NCBI GenBank assembly: GCA_025963265.1 | Contig: JAOPUY010000494.1 | Location: forward strand, 1-5,903 | Reading direction: 5' to 3' | DNA from: Frankiales bacterium | GTDB lineage: Bacteria > Actinomycetota > Actinomycetes > Mycobacteriales > Jatrophihabitantaceae | Length of the DNA: 5,903 nucleotides | Part shown: one piece after another, positions 1 through 5,860 of the stretch | Numbering within the stretch: the stretch's first letter is position 1 | Layout: each line of letters opens with the position of its first letter | Notes under the pieces: model-generated | The model's database searches: none | What the model was told of the DNA's origin: nothing | Seen by the model: only the letters and a program-made list of their open reading frames with translations | Made by a program: the position numbers and the translations under genes

Positions 1-353
1 CGGCGCATAGCGCCGTCGGCGCGCGTTGGCCCTTTCGAGCCGCCGGGCTCCTCGGCTTCCTTAGGGCACCCTGGTTCGCTGCGCCTGCCTAGTAGGAGGT
101 TGCGAACTCCGCACCGGTTCCGTTCGGCGGGAATCGCTCGAGAAAATAAAAGTGTGCCGCAACGCAGCCGGAAGCGCACCAATCGTCCACCATATTCACT
201 TGCGCGCTCTTGCCTGCTGCTGGGCACGCGGGTTTCTCGATTTAGCCAAGGGTGTTAAAAAGACTAATAGTGCAGCTCGTCCGCCCGATGGCCTTCTTGT
301 TGGTGACGATCGCCCAGTGCGCCAACCGTTGAGGGCTTACTTCTTTGCGGTCT
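1..353. other. Non-coding or unresolved left-edge region
   Basis: No gene can be supported here. Positions 1-140 are GC-rich and contain two small hairpins: a perfect 6-bp stem with an ATA loop at 1-15, and a 5-bp stem at 37-50. Plus frame 1 is open from the edge to a TAA at 256-258, and at least one minus frame is also open to the edge. Neither has a recognisable domain or a convincing start, so a gene tail or a repeat element cut by the window cannot be excluded. From about 141 to 353 the GC content falls sharply, with A-rich patches near 141-150 and 254-268. This lies downstream of the minus-strand membrane gene. I found no clear hairpin-plus-T-tract terminator, tRNA or insertion sequence end. 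Confidence 0.5.
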
Positions 354-773
354 TCATTCAGTATTCCCTGCCTTGGTGGATATAAAGATGCCTGCGAGCA
401 GAAATTCGACAGCGAGCACGGCGATGAGTGTCAGAGATTTCCAGTCGCTGTGGCCGGGGATTTTGGAGGCGATTTCTGCGCCGGCGATCGTTTCGACGAC
501 GATGACCAGAACGGCGACTGCGCCATACCAGCGCACCGCAGCGTGTCTGAGTGCAAGCGGAATGAGGGTGGTGGTGACGACCAGGTAGCCGAGCAGCCAA
601 AGCCCCTGGTAAGGCAAGGACCTCAGCCCAGAGAACTCGTTTCCGTCGTCCGGGCCCGTGATCGCAGACTTGAGAAATCCGGCCCATAGGCAGGCTTGAA
701 TTCCGCCACAGGCGGCTCCAGAGAGCGCGAGCTGGGTCAGGCCGACTAGTGCCTGCGGTCGGCGTGTTCGCAT
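354..773 (-). CDS. Small four-helix membrane protein of unknown function
   Basis: I do not recognise this 139-residue protein. Seen: a short basic N-terminus (MRTRR), then four hydrophobic segments at about residues 10-33, 57-75, 82-104 and 113-131. They are separated by polar loops, one acidic (GPDDGNEF, 40-47) and one containing KIPGHSDWK (104-112), and the tail is short and hydrophilic. This fits an integral inner-membrane protein, and no catalytic motif is visible. The ATG at 773 is chosen because GGGAGA lies 7 bases upstream. The same frame also has ATGs at 809 and 818, but neither has a ribosome binding site; the one at 809 overlaps the upstream gene's stop as ATGA. It probably shares a transcript with the secreted-protein gene just upstream, which suggests the two work together at the envelope. 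Its GC content looks lower than that of proS or the GT87 gene, hinting at accessory origin. Confidence 0.62.
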   Translation of the reverse strand: MRTRRPQALVGLTQLALSGAACGGIQACLWAGFLKSAITGPDDGNEFSGLRSLPYQGLWLLGYLVVTTTLIPLALRHAAVRWYGAVAVLVIVVETIAGAEIASKIPGHSDWKSLTLIAVLAVEFLLAGIFISTKAGNTE

Positions 774-780
774 GGCGCTG

Positions 781-786
781 TCTCCC
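781..786 (-). promoter_or_regulatory. Ribosome binding site deciding the membrane-protein start
   Basis: On the minus strand this reads GGGAGA and sits 7 bases before the ATG at 773. The two upstream in-frame ATGs (809 and 818) have no comparable purine tract, so this site favours the shorter 139-residue product. Translational coupling from the ATGA overlap at 806-809 remains possible. Confidence 0.5.
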
Positions 787-805
787 GCGTTGTTGCGCGT
801 GCTGC

Positions 806-1254
806 TCATTTGAGCCATTGGGCGGCGGCGGTGGTGAAGGTCGCCAACGGGCTGGCCGACGGGGCGGAGACGGCGGTGAACGTCCCCCGTCGAGGCTGGG
901 GGTAGACGACTTGCCGGCCCCCGCTGTCGGCGACGTAGGCGATCGTCCCGTCGGGGCTCGTCTGCACGTCGTAAAGCCCGCCGGGCGCGGTGACGACCGC
1001 GCGGGGGGTGTGCTTGCCGGGTTTCAGGTCGAAGCTGACGACGCTGTCGCCCCGGGGGCCGAGGAGTTGCCCCTGCGGGCAGGTCGTGGCCGACGTGGTC
1101 TCGCCGGCGGAGCCGCTCAGCACCTTGAGGCCGGCCGCGACCGGGACCGCCGAAGCGGGCGAGGCCGCGGTGCCGGCGAGGCTGAGGCGGGCGCGGGGGC
1201 GGCGGCCAAGCCGAGCGTCACAGCCGCTACGGCGATCAGTGCGATGCGCTTCAT
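806..1254 (-). pseudogene. Frameshifted secreted beta-propeller-like protein
   Basis: Two overlapping minus-strand frames together make one protein of about 149 residues. Frame A starts at ATG 1254, with AGAGGA 4 bases upstream. It encodes a signal peptide (MKRIALIAVAAVTLGLAAAP, then APASA, an AxA-type signal peptidase site), runs into Arg/Pro-rich junk and stops. Frame B is open from upstream of that point down to a TGA at 806-808 and has strongly G/C-ending codons. It encodes VAAGLKVLSGSAG, then SFDLKPGKH, LYDVQTSPDGTIAYVADSGG and QWLK. The SPDGxxAYVAD pattern is typical of a YncE/WD40-like beta-propeller blade, but only one blade is present, whereas complete propellers have several. The span of 449 bases is one short of a multiple of three, so restoring one base would join the frames. 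A C5 run (G5 on plus, 1195-1199) is the likely site. Loss of function, an assembly error and programmed -1 slippage all remain possible. It overlaps or abuts the membrane-protein gene downstream. Confidence 0.6.
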
Positions 1255-1310
1255 GCCGTCCTCTAAGTCCGTTCGGCTGGCCGGGCGATACGGACCATAC
1301 ATGGCACACA

Positions 1311-1339
1311 GTATTAAGCGAATCAAACGCAGAAATCAC
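1311..1339 (-). promoter_or_regulatory. Weak candidate promoter for the minus-strand pair
   Basis: Read on the minus strand, GTGATT (1339-1334) and TAATAC (1316-1311) are 17 bases apart, in an unusually AT-rich patch upstream of the signal-peptide start at 1254. The boxes match the sigma-70 consensus only partly, so this is a guess based on spacing and composition. Confidence 0.22.
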
Positions 1340-1397
1340 TTAAGACCATCGGACACCAGATACGGCGAGGCGTCCGCAGGGTCCCTCAAATGACCCC

Positions 1398-1424
1398 AGG
1401 ACGGGCGTTTCATCTCGCCGTCCT
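1398..1424. repeat. Inverted repeat in the divergent intergenic region
   Basis: AGGACGG (1398-1404) pairs perfectly with CCGTCCT (1418-1424). After one bulged G, two further pairs (1406-1407 with 1416-1417) extend the stem around a TTTCATCT loop. It lies between the divergently transcribed secreted-protein gene and the GT87 gene, so it is either an operator or a hairpin in the 5' leader of the GT87 transcript. No T-tract follows, so it is not a classical terminator. The rest of 1255-1514 holds no gene I can support. Confidence 0.4.
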
Positions 1425-1514
1425 TGGCGTCGAGGAGCGCGGCGAGCGTCCGCCGCTGTCCTGGCCGCGCGGCAGTGACGACACGGTCCCAGCGGCCCGT
1501 GGGAGGATCGAGCG

Positions 1515-2981
1515 GTGACTGACGCGCCCACCGACGACGCCGTAGTCCTGACGGAGTCCGAAGTGCTCACGCCGCCACCGTCGCGGACTGACCCGACCGT
1601 GCGGCGCGCCGCCGGCGCGATCGGCGGCCCGCTCGGCCGCTACGCCAGCCTCGACCGGCGATGGTGGACGCCGATCCGCGTCCTGCTGGCGATCACCGCG
1701 TTCACCCTGCTGCTCGGTTACGGCCAAAAGGCGCCCTGTGCCAACGGCCAGTGGGTCTCCTCCTCGCAGTACACCCAGGCCTGCTACTCCGACATCATCC
1801 CGCTCTGGACGGCCGAGGGGCTCTCCGCCGGCGCGGTGCCCTACCGCGACCACGCCGTCGAGTACCCGGTGCTGACCGGTGGATTCATGTGGGTGACCGC
1901 TGAGCTCACCGACGGCTGGCACGACCTGGCCGAGAAGAATTTGGTGCCGGGTCAGAACAGCGGCATCGTCTGGGGCGTCATCAGCTGCCTGCTGTTGGCG
2001 ATGTGCGGACTGTTCACCGTGGTCGCGACCGCGGGCGCGGCTGGCGCGCGCCGCCGCTGGGACGCGGCCATCTTCGCGGCTAGCCCGCTACTGGTCTTTC
2101 ACGCCTTCACCAACTGGGACCTGTTCGCGATGGCCTTCGCCTCCGGGGCGCTCTGGGCCTGGTCGCGGAACAAACCGGTCGCCGCCGGGGTGCTCATCGG
2201 GCTCGGCACGGCGGCCAAGCTCTATCCCGGCCTGCTGCTGCTGCCGCTCCTGCTGCTGGCCTATCGCACCAAGTCCTGGCGACCGGTGCTCTGGGCCGTC
2301 CTGGCCGCCGCCGGCGCCTGGCTGGCGGTCAACCTGCCGATCGCGCTGGCCTGGACGAAGGGTTGGTGGGAGTTCTACTCGTTCAACTCCTCACGGCCAG
2401 CCGAGTCCGAGAGCTTCTGGTACATGCTGCACAACTACTTCCCGGGCACCTTCGGCCGGTCGGGCGACAGCAGTTGGACCCCGTCCGGCGCCGCGGTGGC
2501 GGTCGTCGTGATCATCGCGATGGGGGCGATCGCCTGGCTCGCGCTCAACGCGCCGTCCCGTCCTCGCCTGGCCCAACTGGTCTTCCTGGTCGCCGCCGCC
2601 TTCCTGCTCACCAGCAAGGTCTCCAGCGCGCAGTACTCGCTCTGGCTGGTGCCGCTGATCGCGCTGGCCCGCCCGCGGTGGCGGCTCGCGCTGATCTGGC
2701 AGTTCTCCGAGATCGCGGTCTGGATCGGCAAGATGCTCTGGCTGCTCGGCGGCAGCGACCCGAACAAGGCGCTGACCTACGACGGTCTGTCGGTCATCCT
2801 GCTGACCCGTGACGCGATCTTGCTGGTCGTGGTCGGCGCGGTCGTCCGCGAGATCTGGCGTCCCGAGCTCGACGTCGTGCGCACTCCCGAGGACCCCGAC
2901 CCAGGCGCCGGGCTGTTCCGGTACTCGCACGTCGACCGGCTGCTGAAATTCCCGGCGAAGTCGGTTCCGACGCTTAGCTAA
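1515..2981 (+). CDS. GT87/DUF2029-type polytopic membrane glycosyltransferase
   Basis: This 488-residue integral membrane protein has about 11-12 hydrophobic helices. Its N-terminal tail of about 50 residues is cytoplasmic and Pro/Arg-rich. Helix 1 lies at about 54-71, followed by a long extracytoplasmic loop (72-150) and helices through 151-447, then a charged C-terminal tail. The loop carries D93 (YSDIIPLW) and [11 protein letters not shown] (110-120), the pattern expected of the catalytic loop in GT-C fold enzymes of the GT87 family, which use polyprenyl-phosphate sugars on the outer face of the membrane. NWDLFA (200-205), KLYP (235-238) and [16 protein letters not shown] (367-382) are also family-like. 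C75 and C90 flank the loop start and could form a disulfide. The start is GTG 1515, with GGAGGA 7 bases upstream. Acceptor and donor are not visible; actinobacterial relatives (PimE and similar) transfer mannose to envelope lipids. A GT87-like gene near rpsF is a familiar actinobacterial arrangement (Rv0051 in M. tuberculosis, from memory). It lies 65 bases before proS on the same strand. Confidence 0.82.
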   Translation: MTDAPTDDAVVLTESEVLTPPPSRTDPTVRRAAGAIGGPLGRYASLDRRWWTPIRVLLAITAFTLLLGYGQKAPCANGQWVSSSQYTQACYSDIIPLWTAEGLSAGAVPYRDHAVEYPVLTGGFMWVTAELTDGWHDLAEKNLVPGQNSGIVWGVISCLLLAMCGLFTVVATAGAAGARRRWDAAIFAASPLLVFHAFTNWDLFAMAFASGALWAWSRNKPVAAGVLIGLGTAAKLYPGLLLLPLLLLAYRTKSWRPVLWAVLAAAGAWLAVNLPIALAWTKGWWEFYSFNSSRPAESESFWYMLHNYFPGTFGRSGDSSWTPSGAAVAVVVIIAMGAIAWLALNAPSRPRLAQLVFLVAAAFLLTSKVSSAQYSLWLVPLIALARPRWRLALIWQFSEIAVWIGKMLWLLGGSDPNKALTYDGLSVILLTRDAILLVVVGAVVREIWRPELDVVRTPEDPDPGAGLFRYSHVDRLLKFPAKSVPTLS

Positions 2982-2993
2982 GCTTTGAGACCG

Positions 2994-3010
2994 GGCTCCG
3001 GACCGGAGCC
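2994..3010 (+). terminator. Hairpin between the GT87 gene and proS
   Basis: GGCTCCG (2994-3000) and CGGAGCC (3004-3010) form a perfect 7-bp stem closed by a GAC loop, 12 bases after the GT87 stop. No U-tract follows, as is common for actinobacterial terminators. It could end or weaken the upstream transcript, or act as a 5' leader hairpin of proS. Confidence 0.45.
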
Positions 3011-3046
3011 GCGAGACGATCAGCCGCTCATAAGAGGAGCACCTCA

Positions 3047-4816
3047 GTGCCGACCCGGATGTCCACGTTGTTCCTGCGCACCCTGCGCGACGACCCGTCC
3101 GACGCCGAGGTGCCCAGCCACAAGCTGCTGATTCGGGCCGGTTACGTCCGCCGAGTCGCGCCGGGCATCTACTCCTGGCTGCCGATGGGCCTGGCGGTGC
3201 TAGCCCGGGTCGAGAAAATCGTCCGCGAGGAGATGGTCGGCATCGGCGCCCAGGAGGTCCACTTTCCGGCGCTGATTCCGCGGGAGATCTTCGAGGCCAC
3301 CGGCCGCTGGGCCGACTACGGCGACGGGCTGTTCCGGTTGCGCGATCGCAAGCAGAACGACTACCTGCTGGCGCCGACGCACGAGGAGCTGTTCACGCTG
3401 CTAGTCAAGGGCGAGCTGAACTCCTACAAGGACTACCCGCTGTCGCTGTTCCAGATTCAGACCAAATACCGCGACGAGGCCCGACCGCGGGCTGGCATCC
3501 TGCGCGGTCGCGAGTTCATCATGAAGGACTCCTACTCCTTCGACCTAACCGACGAGGGCCTGGCCGCGTCCTACCAGGCGCACCGCGACGCCTACGAGCG
3601 GATCTTCACCCGGCTGGGCTTCGACTACCGCATCGTGTTCGCAGTCTCGGGCGCGATGGGCGGATCGGCCTCGGAGGAGTTCCTGGCCCCGACCCCGGTC
3701 GGCGAGGACACCTTCGTCCAGTGCACCGACTGCGACTACGCGGCGAACACCGAGGCGGTCGAGATCGCTGGACCGACCCCGCTGGACCCGGCCGATTACG
3801 CCAACCTGCCCGCCGCGGTCGTCCTCGACACCCCCGGCACGCCGACGATCGCGACCCTGGTCGACCGGCTCAACGACGGCACGCTGGCCGACCTCGGCGG
3901 CCGGGCGTTCTCGGCGGCCGACACGCTGAAGAACGTGGTGCTGCGGACGAAGGCGCCCGGCGCGGCCGAGTGGGAGCTGCTGGTCATCGGCGTCCCGGGC
4001 GACCGCGACGTCGACCTCAAGCGGGTGTCCGGACAGCTCGAGCCGACCGAGGTCGAGCAGGCTGAGCCGGCCGACCTGGCTAAGCAGCCGGGACTGGTCA
4101 AGGGCTACATCGGACCGCAGGTGCTCAGCGAGCTGAAGGTGCGCTATCTAGTGGACCCGCTCGTGGCCGAGGGCACCGCCTGGGTAACCGGCGCCAACGA
4201 AGTGGACCGGCAAGCGGCATTCGTCGTGCGTGGCCGGGACTTCACCCCGGACGGCGAAATCGGCGCGGTGGAGATCCGCGAGGGCGACCGGTGCGCGCGC
4301 TGCGGCTCGCCGTTACAGATCGCCCGCGGCATCGAGCTCGGGCACGTGTTCCAGCTCGGCCGCAAGTACGCCGACGTCTTCGGGCTGACCGCGCTCGGCC
4401 CCGAGGGCAAGCCGGTGACCGTCACCATGGGCTCGTACGGGGTGGGCGTCACCCGCGCCGTGGCCGCGCTGGCCGAGCAGACTCTGGATGACCGGGGCCT
4501 GTGCTGGCCCCGTGCCGTGGCGCCGTTCGACGTGCACGTAGTGCCGGCCCACAAGAACGACGAGGCCCTGTTCGCCGAGGCCGAGCGGATCGCGGCCGGG
4601 TTGGAGGCGGCGGGCGCGACCGTGCTGCTCGATGACCGCAAGACCTCGCCGGGGGTGAAGTTCGCCGACTCCGAGCTGCTCGGAGTGCCGACCATCGTCA
4701 TCGTCGGCCGGGGGCTAGCCGATGGATTGGTCGAACTCCGCGATCGCAAGAGCGGTGAGCGGCGGGAGATCCCCGTGGCCTCGGCGATCGAGGAGATCCT
4801 CGCCGAGATCAGCTAG
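3047..4816 (+). CDS. proS: Prolyl-tRNA synthetase (bacterial type, with editing domain)
   Basis: A cytoplasmic class II aminoacyl-tRNA synthetase that charges tRNA-Pro with proline using ATP. The 589 residues are full length for the bacterial type. The N-terminus ([21 protein letters not shown] without the gap, 12-32) is typical. Motif 1 lies around 60-80 (GAQEV...FPALIP), PTHEE at 110-114, motif 2 at 139-157 ([12 protein letters not shown] then ILRGREF), GGSASEEFL at 205-213 and motif 3 at 462-470 (GSYGVGVTR). Between motifs 2 and 3, at about 224-405, is the INS domain, which hydrolyses mischarged Ala-tRNA-Pro; K295 in DTLKNVVLR is a plausible counterpart of the editing lysine. Paired cysteines C226/C229 and C416/C419 bracket this insertion. 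The C-terminal anticodon-binding domain spans about 495-589, with [18 protein letters not shown] at 529-546. The start is GTG 3047, with GAGGAG 7 bases upstream; the ATG at 3059 is a less likely alternative. It converges on nfo. In many actinobacteria proS sits near rimP-nusA instead, so this neighbourhood is less usual. Confidence 0.98.
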   Translation: MPTRMSTLFLRTLRDDPSDAEVPSHKLLIRAGYVRRVAPGIYSWLPMGLAVLARVEKIVREEMVGIGAQEVHFPALIPREIFEATGRWADYGDGLFRLRDRKQNDYLLAPTHEELFTLLVKGELNSYKDYPLSLFQIQTKYRDEARPRAGILRGREFIMKDSYSFDLTDEGLAASYQAHRDAYERIFTRLGFDYRIVFAVSGAMGGSASEEFLAPTPVGEDTFVQCTDCDYAANTEAVEIAGPTPLDPADYANLPAAVVLDTPGTPTIATLVDRLNDGTLADLGGRAFSAADTLKNVVLRTKAPGAAEWELLVIGVPGDRDVDLKRVSGQLEPTEVEQAEPADLAKQPGLVKGYIGPQVLSELKVRYLVDPLVAEGTAWVTGANEVDRQAAFVVRGRDFTPDGEIGAVEIREGDRCARCGSPLQIARGIELGHVFQLGRKYADVFGLTALGPEGKPVTVTMGSYGVGVTRAVAALAEQTLDDRGLCWPRAVAPFDVHVVPAHKNDEALFAEAERIAAGLEAAGATVLLDDRKTSPGVKFADSELLGVPTIVIVGRGLADGLVELRDRKSGERREIPVASAIEEILAEIS

Positions 4817-4830
4817 CGCGCTCAGCCGAG

Positions 4831-4855
4831 TGGCCTGGTGCGACGGGTCAGGCCA
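4831..4855. terminator. Shared bidirectional terminator between proS and nfo
   Basis: TGGCCTG (4831-4837) and CAGGCCA (4849-4855) form a perfect 7-bp stem with an 11-base loop. It lies 14 bases past the proS stop and 6 bases past the nfo stop on the opposite strand. Its position between convergent genes fits a two-way terminator, although neither side has a U-tract. Confidence 0.6.
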
Positions 4856-4861
4856 GGCGCC

Positions 4862-5677
4862 TCAGCTGGCGTGCGCCCGCAGATAGTCGATGTCCTCGGC
4901 CTGGCCCTCGGCCGGGGTCTCGACCACCGCGTCGCAGCCGGCTTGCTTGACGATGGCGGCGATCGCGTCCGGCGCGATCAGCCCGGTGCCGAAGTTGGCG
5001 TGGCGATCGGCCCCGGAGTCGAAGGTGTCCCGGCTGTCGTTGGCGTGCACCAGGTCGATTCGTCCGGTGATGGCCAGCACCCGTTCGACGATGCCTTCTA
5101 ACTCCTCGCCGCCGGCGTGGGCGTGGCAGGTGTCGAGGCAGAAGCCCGGCTCGTACTCGCCGATCGCGTCCCACAGCTGGGCGATCCGGTCTAGATGGCG
5201 GGCCATCGCCTTTGTGCCGCCGGCGGTGTTCTCGATCAGGATCGGCAGCGGGTAGCCGCCGGTCTCGGCCGCCTGCGCGAACGCCTTGCGCCAGTTGTCG
5301 ACGCCGGTCGCCGGGTCGTCGGAGGCCGTGACGTGGCCGCCGTGCACGATCAGGCCCTTGGCTCCGATGGCCGCCGCCGCGGCGGCGTGCTGGCCGAGCA
5401 GCTTGCGGCTCGGGATCCGGATTCGGTTGTTGGTAGTCGCCAAGTTCAACACGTACGGGGAGTGCACGTAGACCGTCAGATCAGTCGCCTTGATCGCGTC
5501 CGCGTGCTCGTGTTCCTTCGGGGCCTTCCAGCCCTGCGGGTCGGCGAGGAAGAACTGAAACGCCTGCGCGCCGACGGCGGTGGCCGCGGCCAACGGGTCG
5601 GTCGAGTCGACGTGGGCGCCGATCGCCGGTGACCCGGCGCGGGAGGACGAGGGGACGGCGGCGGTGCTCGTGGACAT
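4862..5677 (-). CDS. nfo: Deoxyribonuclease IV (AP endonuclease IV)
   Basis: A cytoplasmic base-excision repair enzyme that cuts DNA 5' of abasic sites and removes 3'-blocking groups, using a three-zinc centre in a TIM barrel. The 271 residues carry the whole family signature: GAHVDS (20-25), YVHSPYVLNLA (70-80), LIVHGGH (109-115), LIENTAGG (147-154), FCLDTCHAHAGG (179-190), DLVHANDSRD (208-217), DRHANFGTG (224-232) and VVETP (251-255). The nine expected metal ligands are present as H72, H112, E149, D182, H185, H211, D224, H226 and E253. The family normally begins near the GSHVS-like motif, so this copy has about 17 extra Ser/Ala-rich residues. No ribosome binding site precedes the ATG at 5677. 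Instead a TAATCT -10 box ends 6 bases before it, which fits a leaderless transcript. The gene converges with proS and diverges from the predicted rpsF operon. Mycobacterial homologues look closest, as judged from memory of their sequence. Confidence 0.96.
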   Translation of the reverse strand: MSTSTAAVPSSSRAGSPAIGAHVDSTDPLAAATAVGAQAFQFFLADPQGWKAPKEHEHADAIKATDLTVYVHSPYVLNLATTNNRIRIPSRKLLGQHAAAAAAIGAKGLIVHGGHVTASDDPATGVDNWRKAFAQAAETGGYPLPILIENTAGGTKAMARHLDRIAQLWDAIGEYEPGFCLDTCHAHAGGEELEGIVERVLAITGRIDLVHANDSRDTFDSGADRHANFGTGLIAPDAIAAIVKQAGCDAVVETPAEGQAEDIDYLRAHAS

Positions 5678-5683
5678 GGGGCC

Positions 5684-5689
5684 AGATTA
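5684..5689 (-). promoter_or_regulatory. -10 element of a probable leaderless nfo promoter
   Basis: On the minus strand this reads TAATCT, matching the TAnnnT form of actinobacterial -10 boxes. The A of the nfo ATG is 7 bases beyond it, which is where transcription would start. The lack of a Shine-Dalgarno sequence before nfo agrees with leaderless translation. No good -35 box is visible at the usual distance. Confidence 0.5.
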
Positions 5690-5726
5690 CGTCGCCGGGC
5701 TGACAGGGGGCGGCCGCGGCCGGAGG

Positions 5727-5735
5727 TTATCCACA
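5727..5735 (+). promoter_or_regulatory. Consensus DnaA box
   Basis: TTATCCACA is an exact match to the classical high-affinity DnaA box. It stands alone in the nfo/rpsF intergenic region, so it is more likely a regulatory or titration site than part of an origin. A chance match is possible: a given 9-mer is expected in a window this size a few percent of the time. Confidence 0.4.
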
Positions 5736-5749
5736 GCCGACCCGCGCGA

Positions 5750-5777
5750 TTACCGGCTGAGGTCCCTCACCCGGTAA
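5750..5777. repeat. 28-base near-perfect palindrome, possible operator
   Basis: The outer arms TTACCGG (5750-5756) and CCGGTAA (5771-5777) and the inner arms TGAGG (5758-5762) and CCTCA (5765-5769) are all perfectly complementary. Only one C/C mismatch (5757/5770) and a TC centre interrupt the symmetry. It lies between divergent transcription units, where no terminator is needed. That favours a binding site for a dimeric regulator of nfo or the rpsF operon, although it could also form an RNA hairpin. Confidence 0.55.
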
Positions 5778-5780
5778 CCT
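5775..5780 (+). promoter_or_regulatory. Candidate -10 box for the predicted rpsF transcript
   Basis: TAACCT fits TAnnnT and overlaps the right arm of the palindrome. No convincing -35 box lies 17 bases upstream. If used, transcription would start near 5787 and give a leader of more than 115 bases carrying the two RNA structures downstream. Confidence 0.3.
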
Positions 5781-5822
5781 TTGGTCGTTGTCTGTCTCGC
5801 GGGGACGTCTGGTGTCCTCCCT

Positions 5823-5849
5823 CCGGGCCGCCGCTCACGCGGAGCCCGG
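5823..5849 (+). repeat. Stem-loop in the predicted rpsF leader
   Basis: CCGGGC (5823-5828) pairs with GCCCGG (5844-5849). After a small asymmetric internal loop, CCGC (5831-5834) pairs with GCGG (5839-5842) around a TCAC loop. No U-tract follows. It lies 11 bases upstream of the S6:S18-like element and may be part of the same leader, or may have no role of its own. Confidence 0.4.
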
Positions 5850-5860
5850 GTCAGCTTCAC

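Noticed and set aside
60..130. Possible tRNA because of GGTTCG near 73
   Set aside because: No cloverleaf arms, anticodon stem or acceptor stem can be drawn around it.
152..385. Plus-strand 77-codon frame in the lower-GC left region
   Set aside because: No recognisable domain or convincing ribosome binding site, and it overlaps the end of the minus-strand membrane gene.
1180..1205. Programmed -1 ribosomal frameshifting in the secreted-protein gene
   Set aside because: The C-rich stretch does not make a proper two-tRNA slippery heptamer in the starting frame. A one-base deletion or assembly error is simpler, though not disproved.
749..1393. Plus-strand open frame of about 214 codons across the secreted-protein gene
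   Set aside because: Gly/Arg-rich low-complexity translation. The minus strand has a real signal peptide, a blade motif and better codon use.
2391..2930. Long open frame antisense to the GT87 gene
   Set aside because: Its Arg/Gln/Asp-rich composition is typical of the reverse strand of a hydrophobic gene; there is no ribosome binding site or domain.
4144..4749. Long open frame antisense to proS (about 201 codons)
   Set aside because: It lies wholly inside proS, is Ser/Thr/Arg-rich with no domain, and is the expected shadow of G/C-ending codons in a high-GC gene.
5700..5705. CTGACA as a -35 box for the rpsF promoter
   Set aside because: It is 5 of 6 to consensus, but nothing resembling a -10 box lies 16-18 bases downstream.
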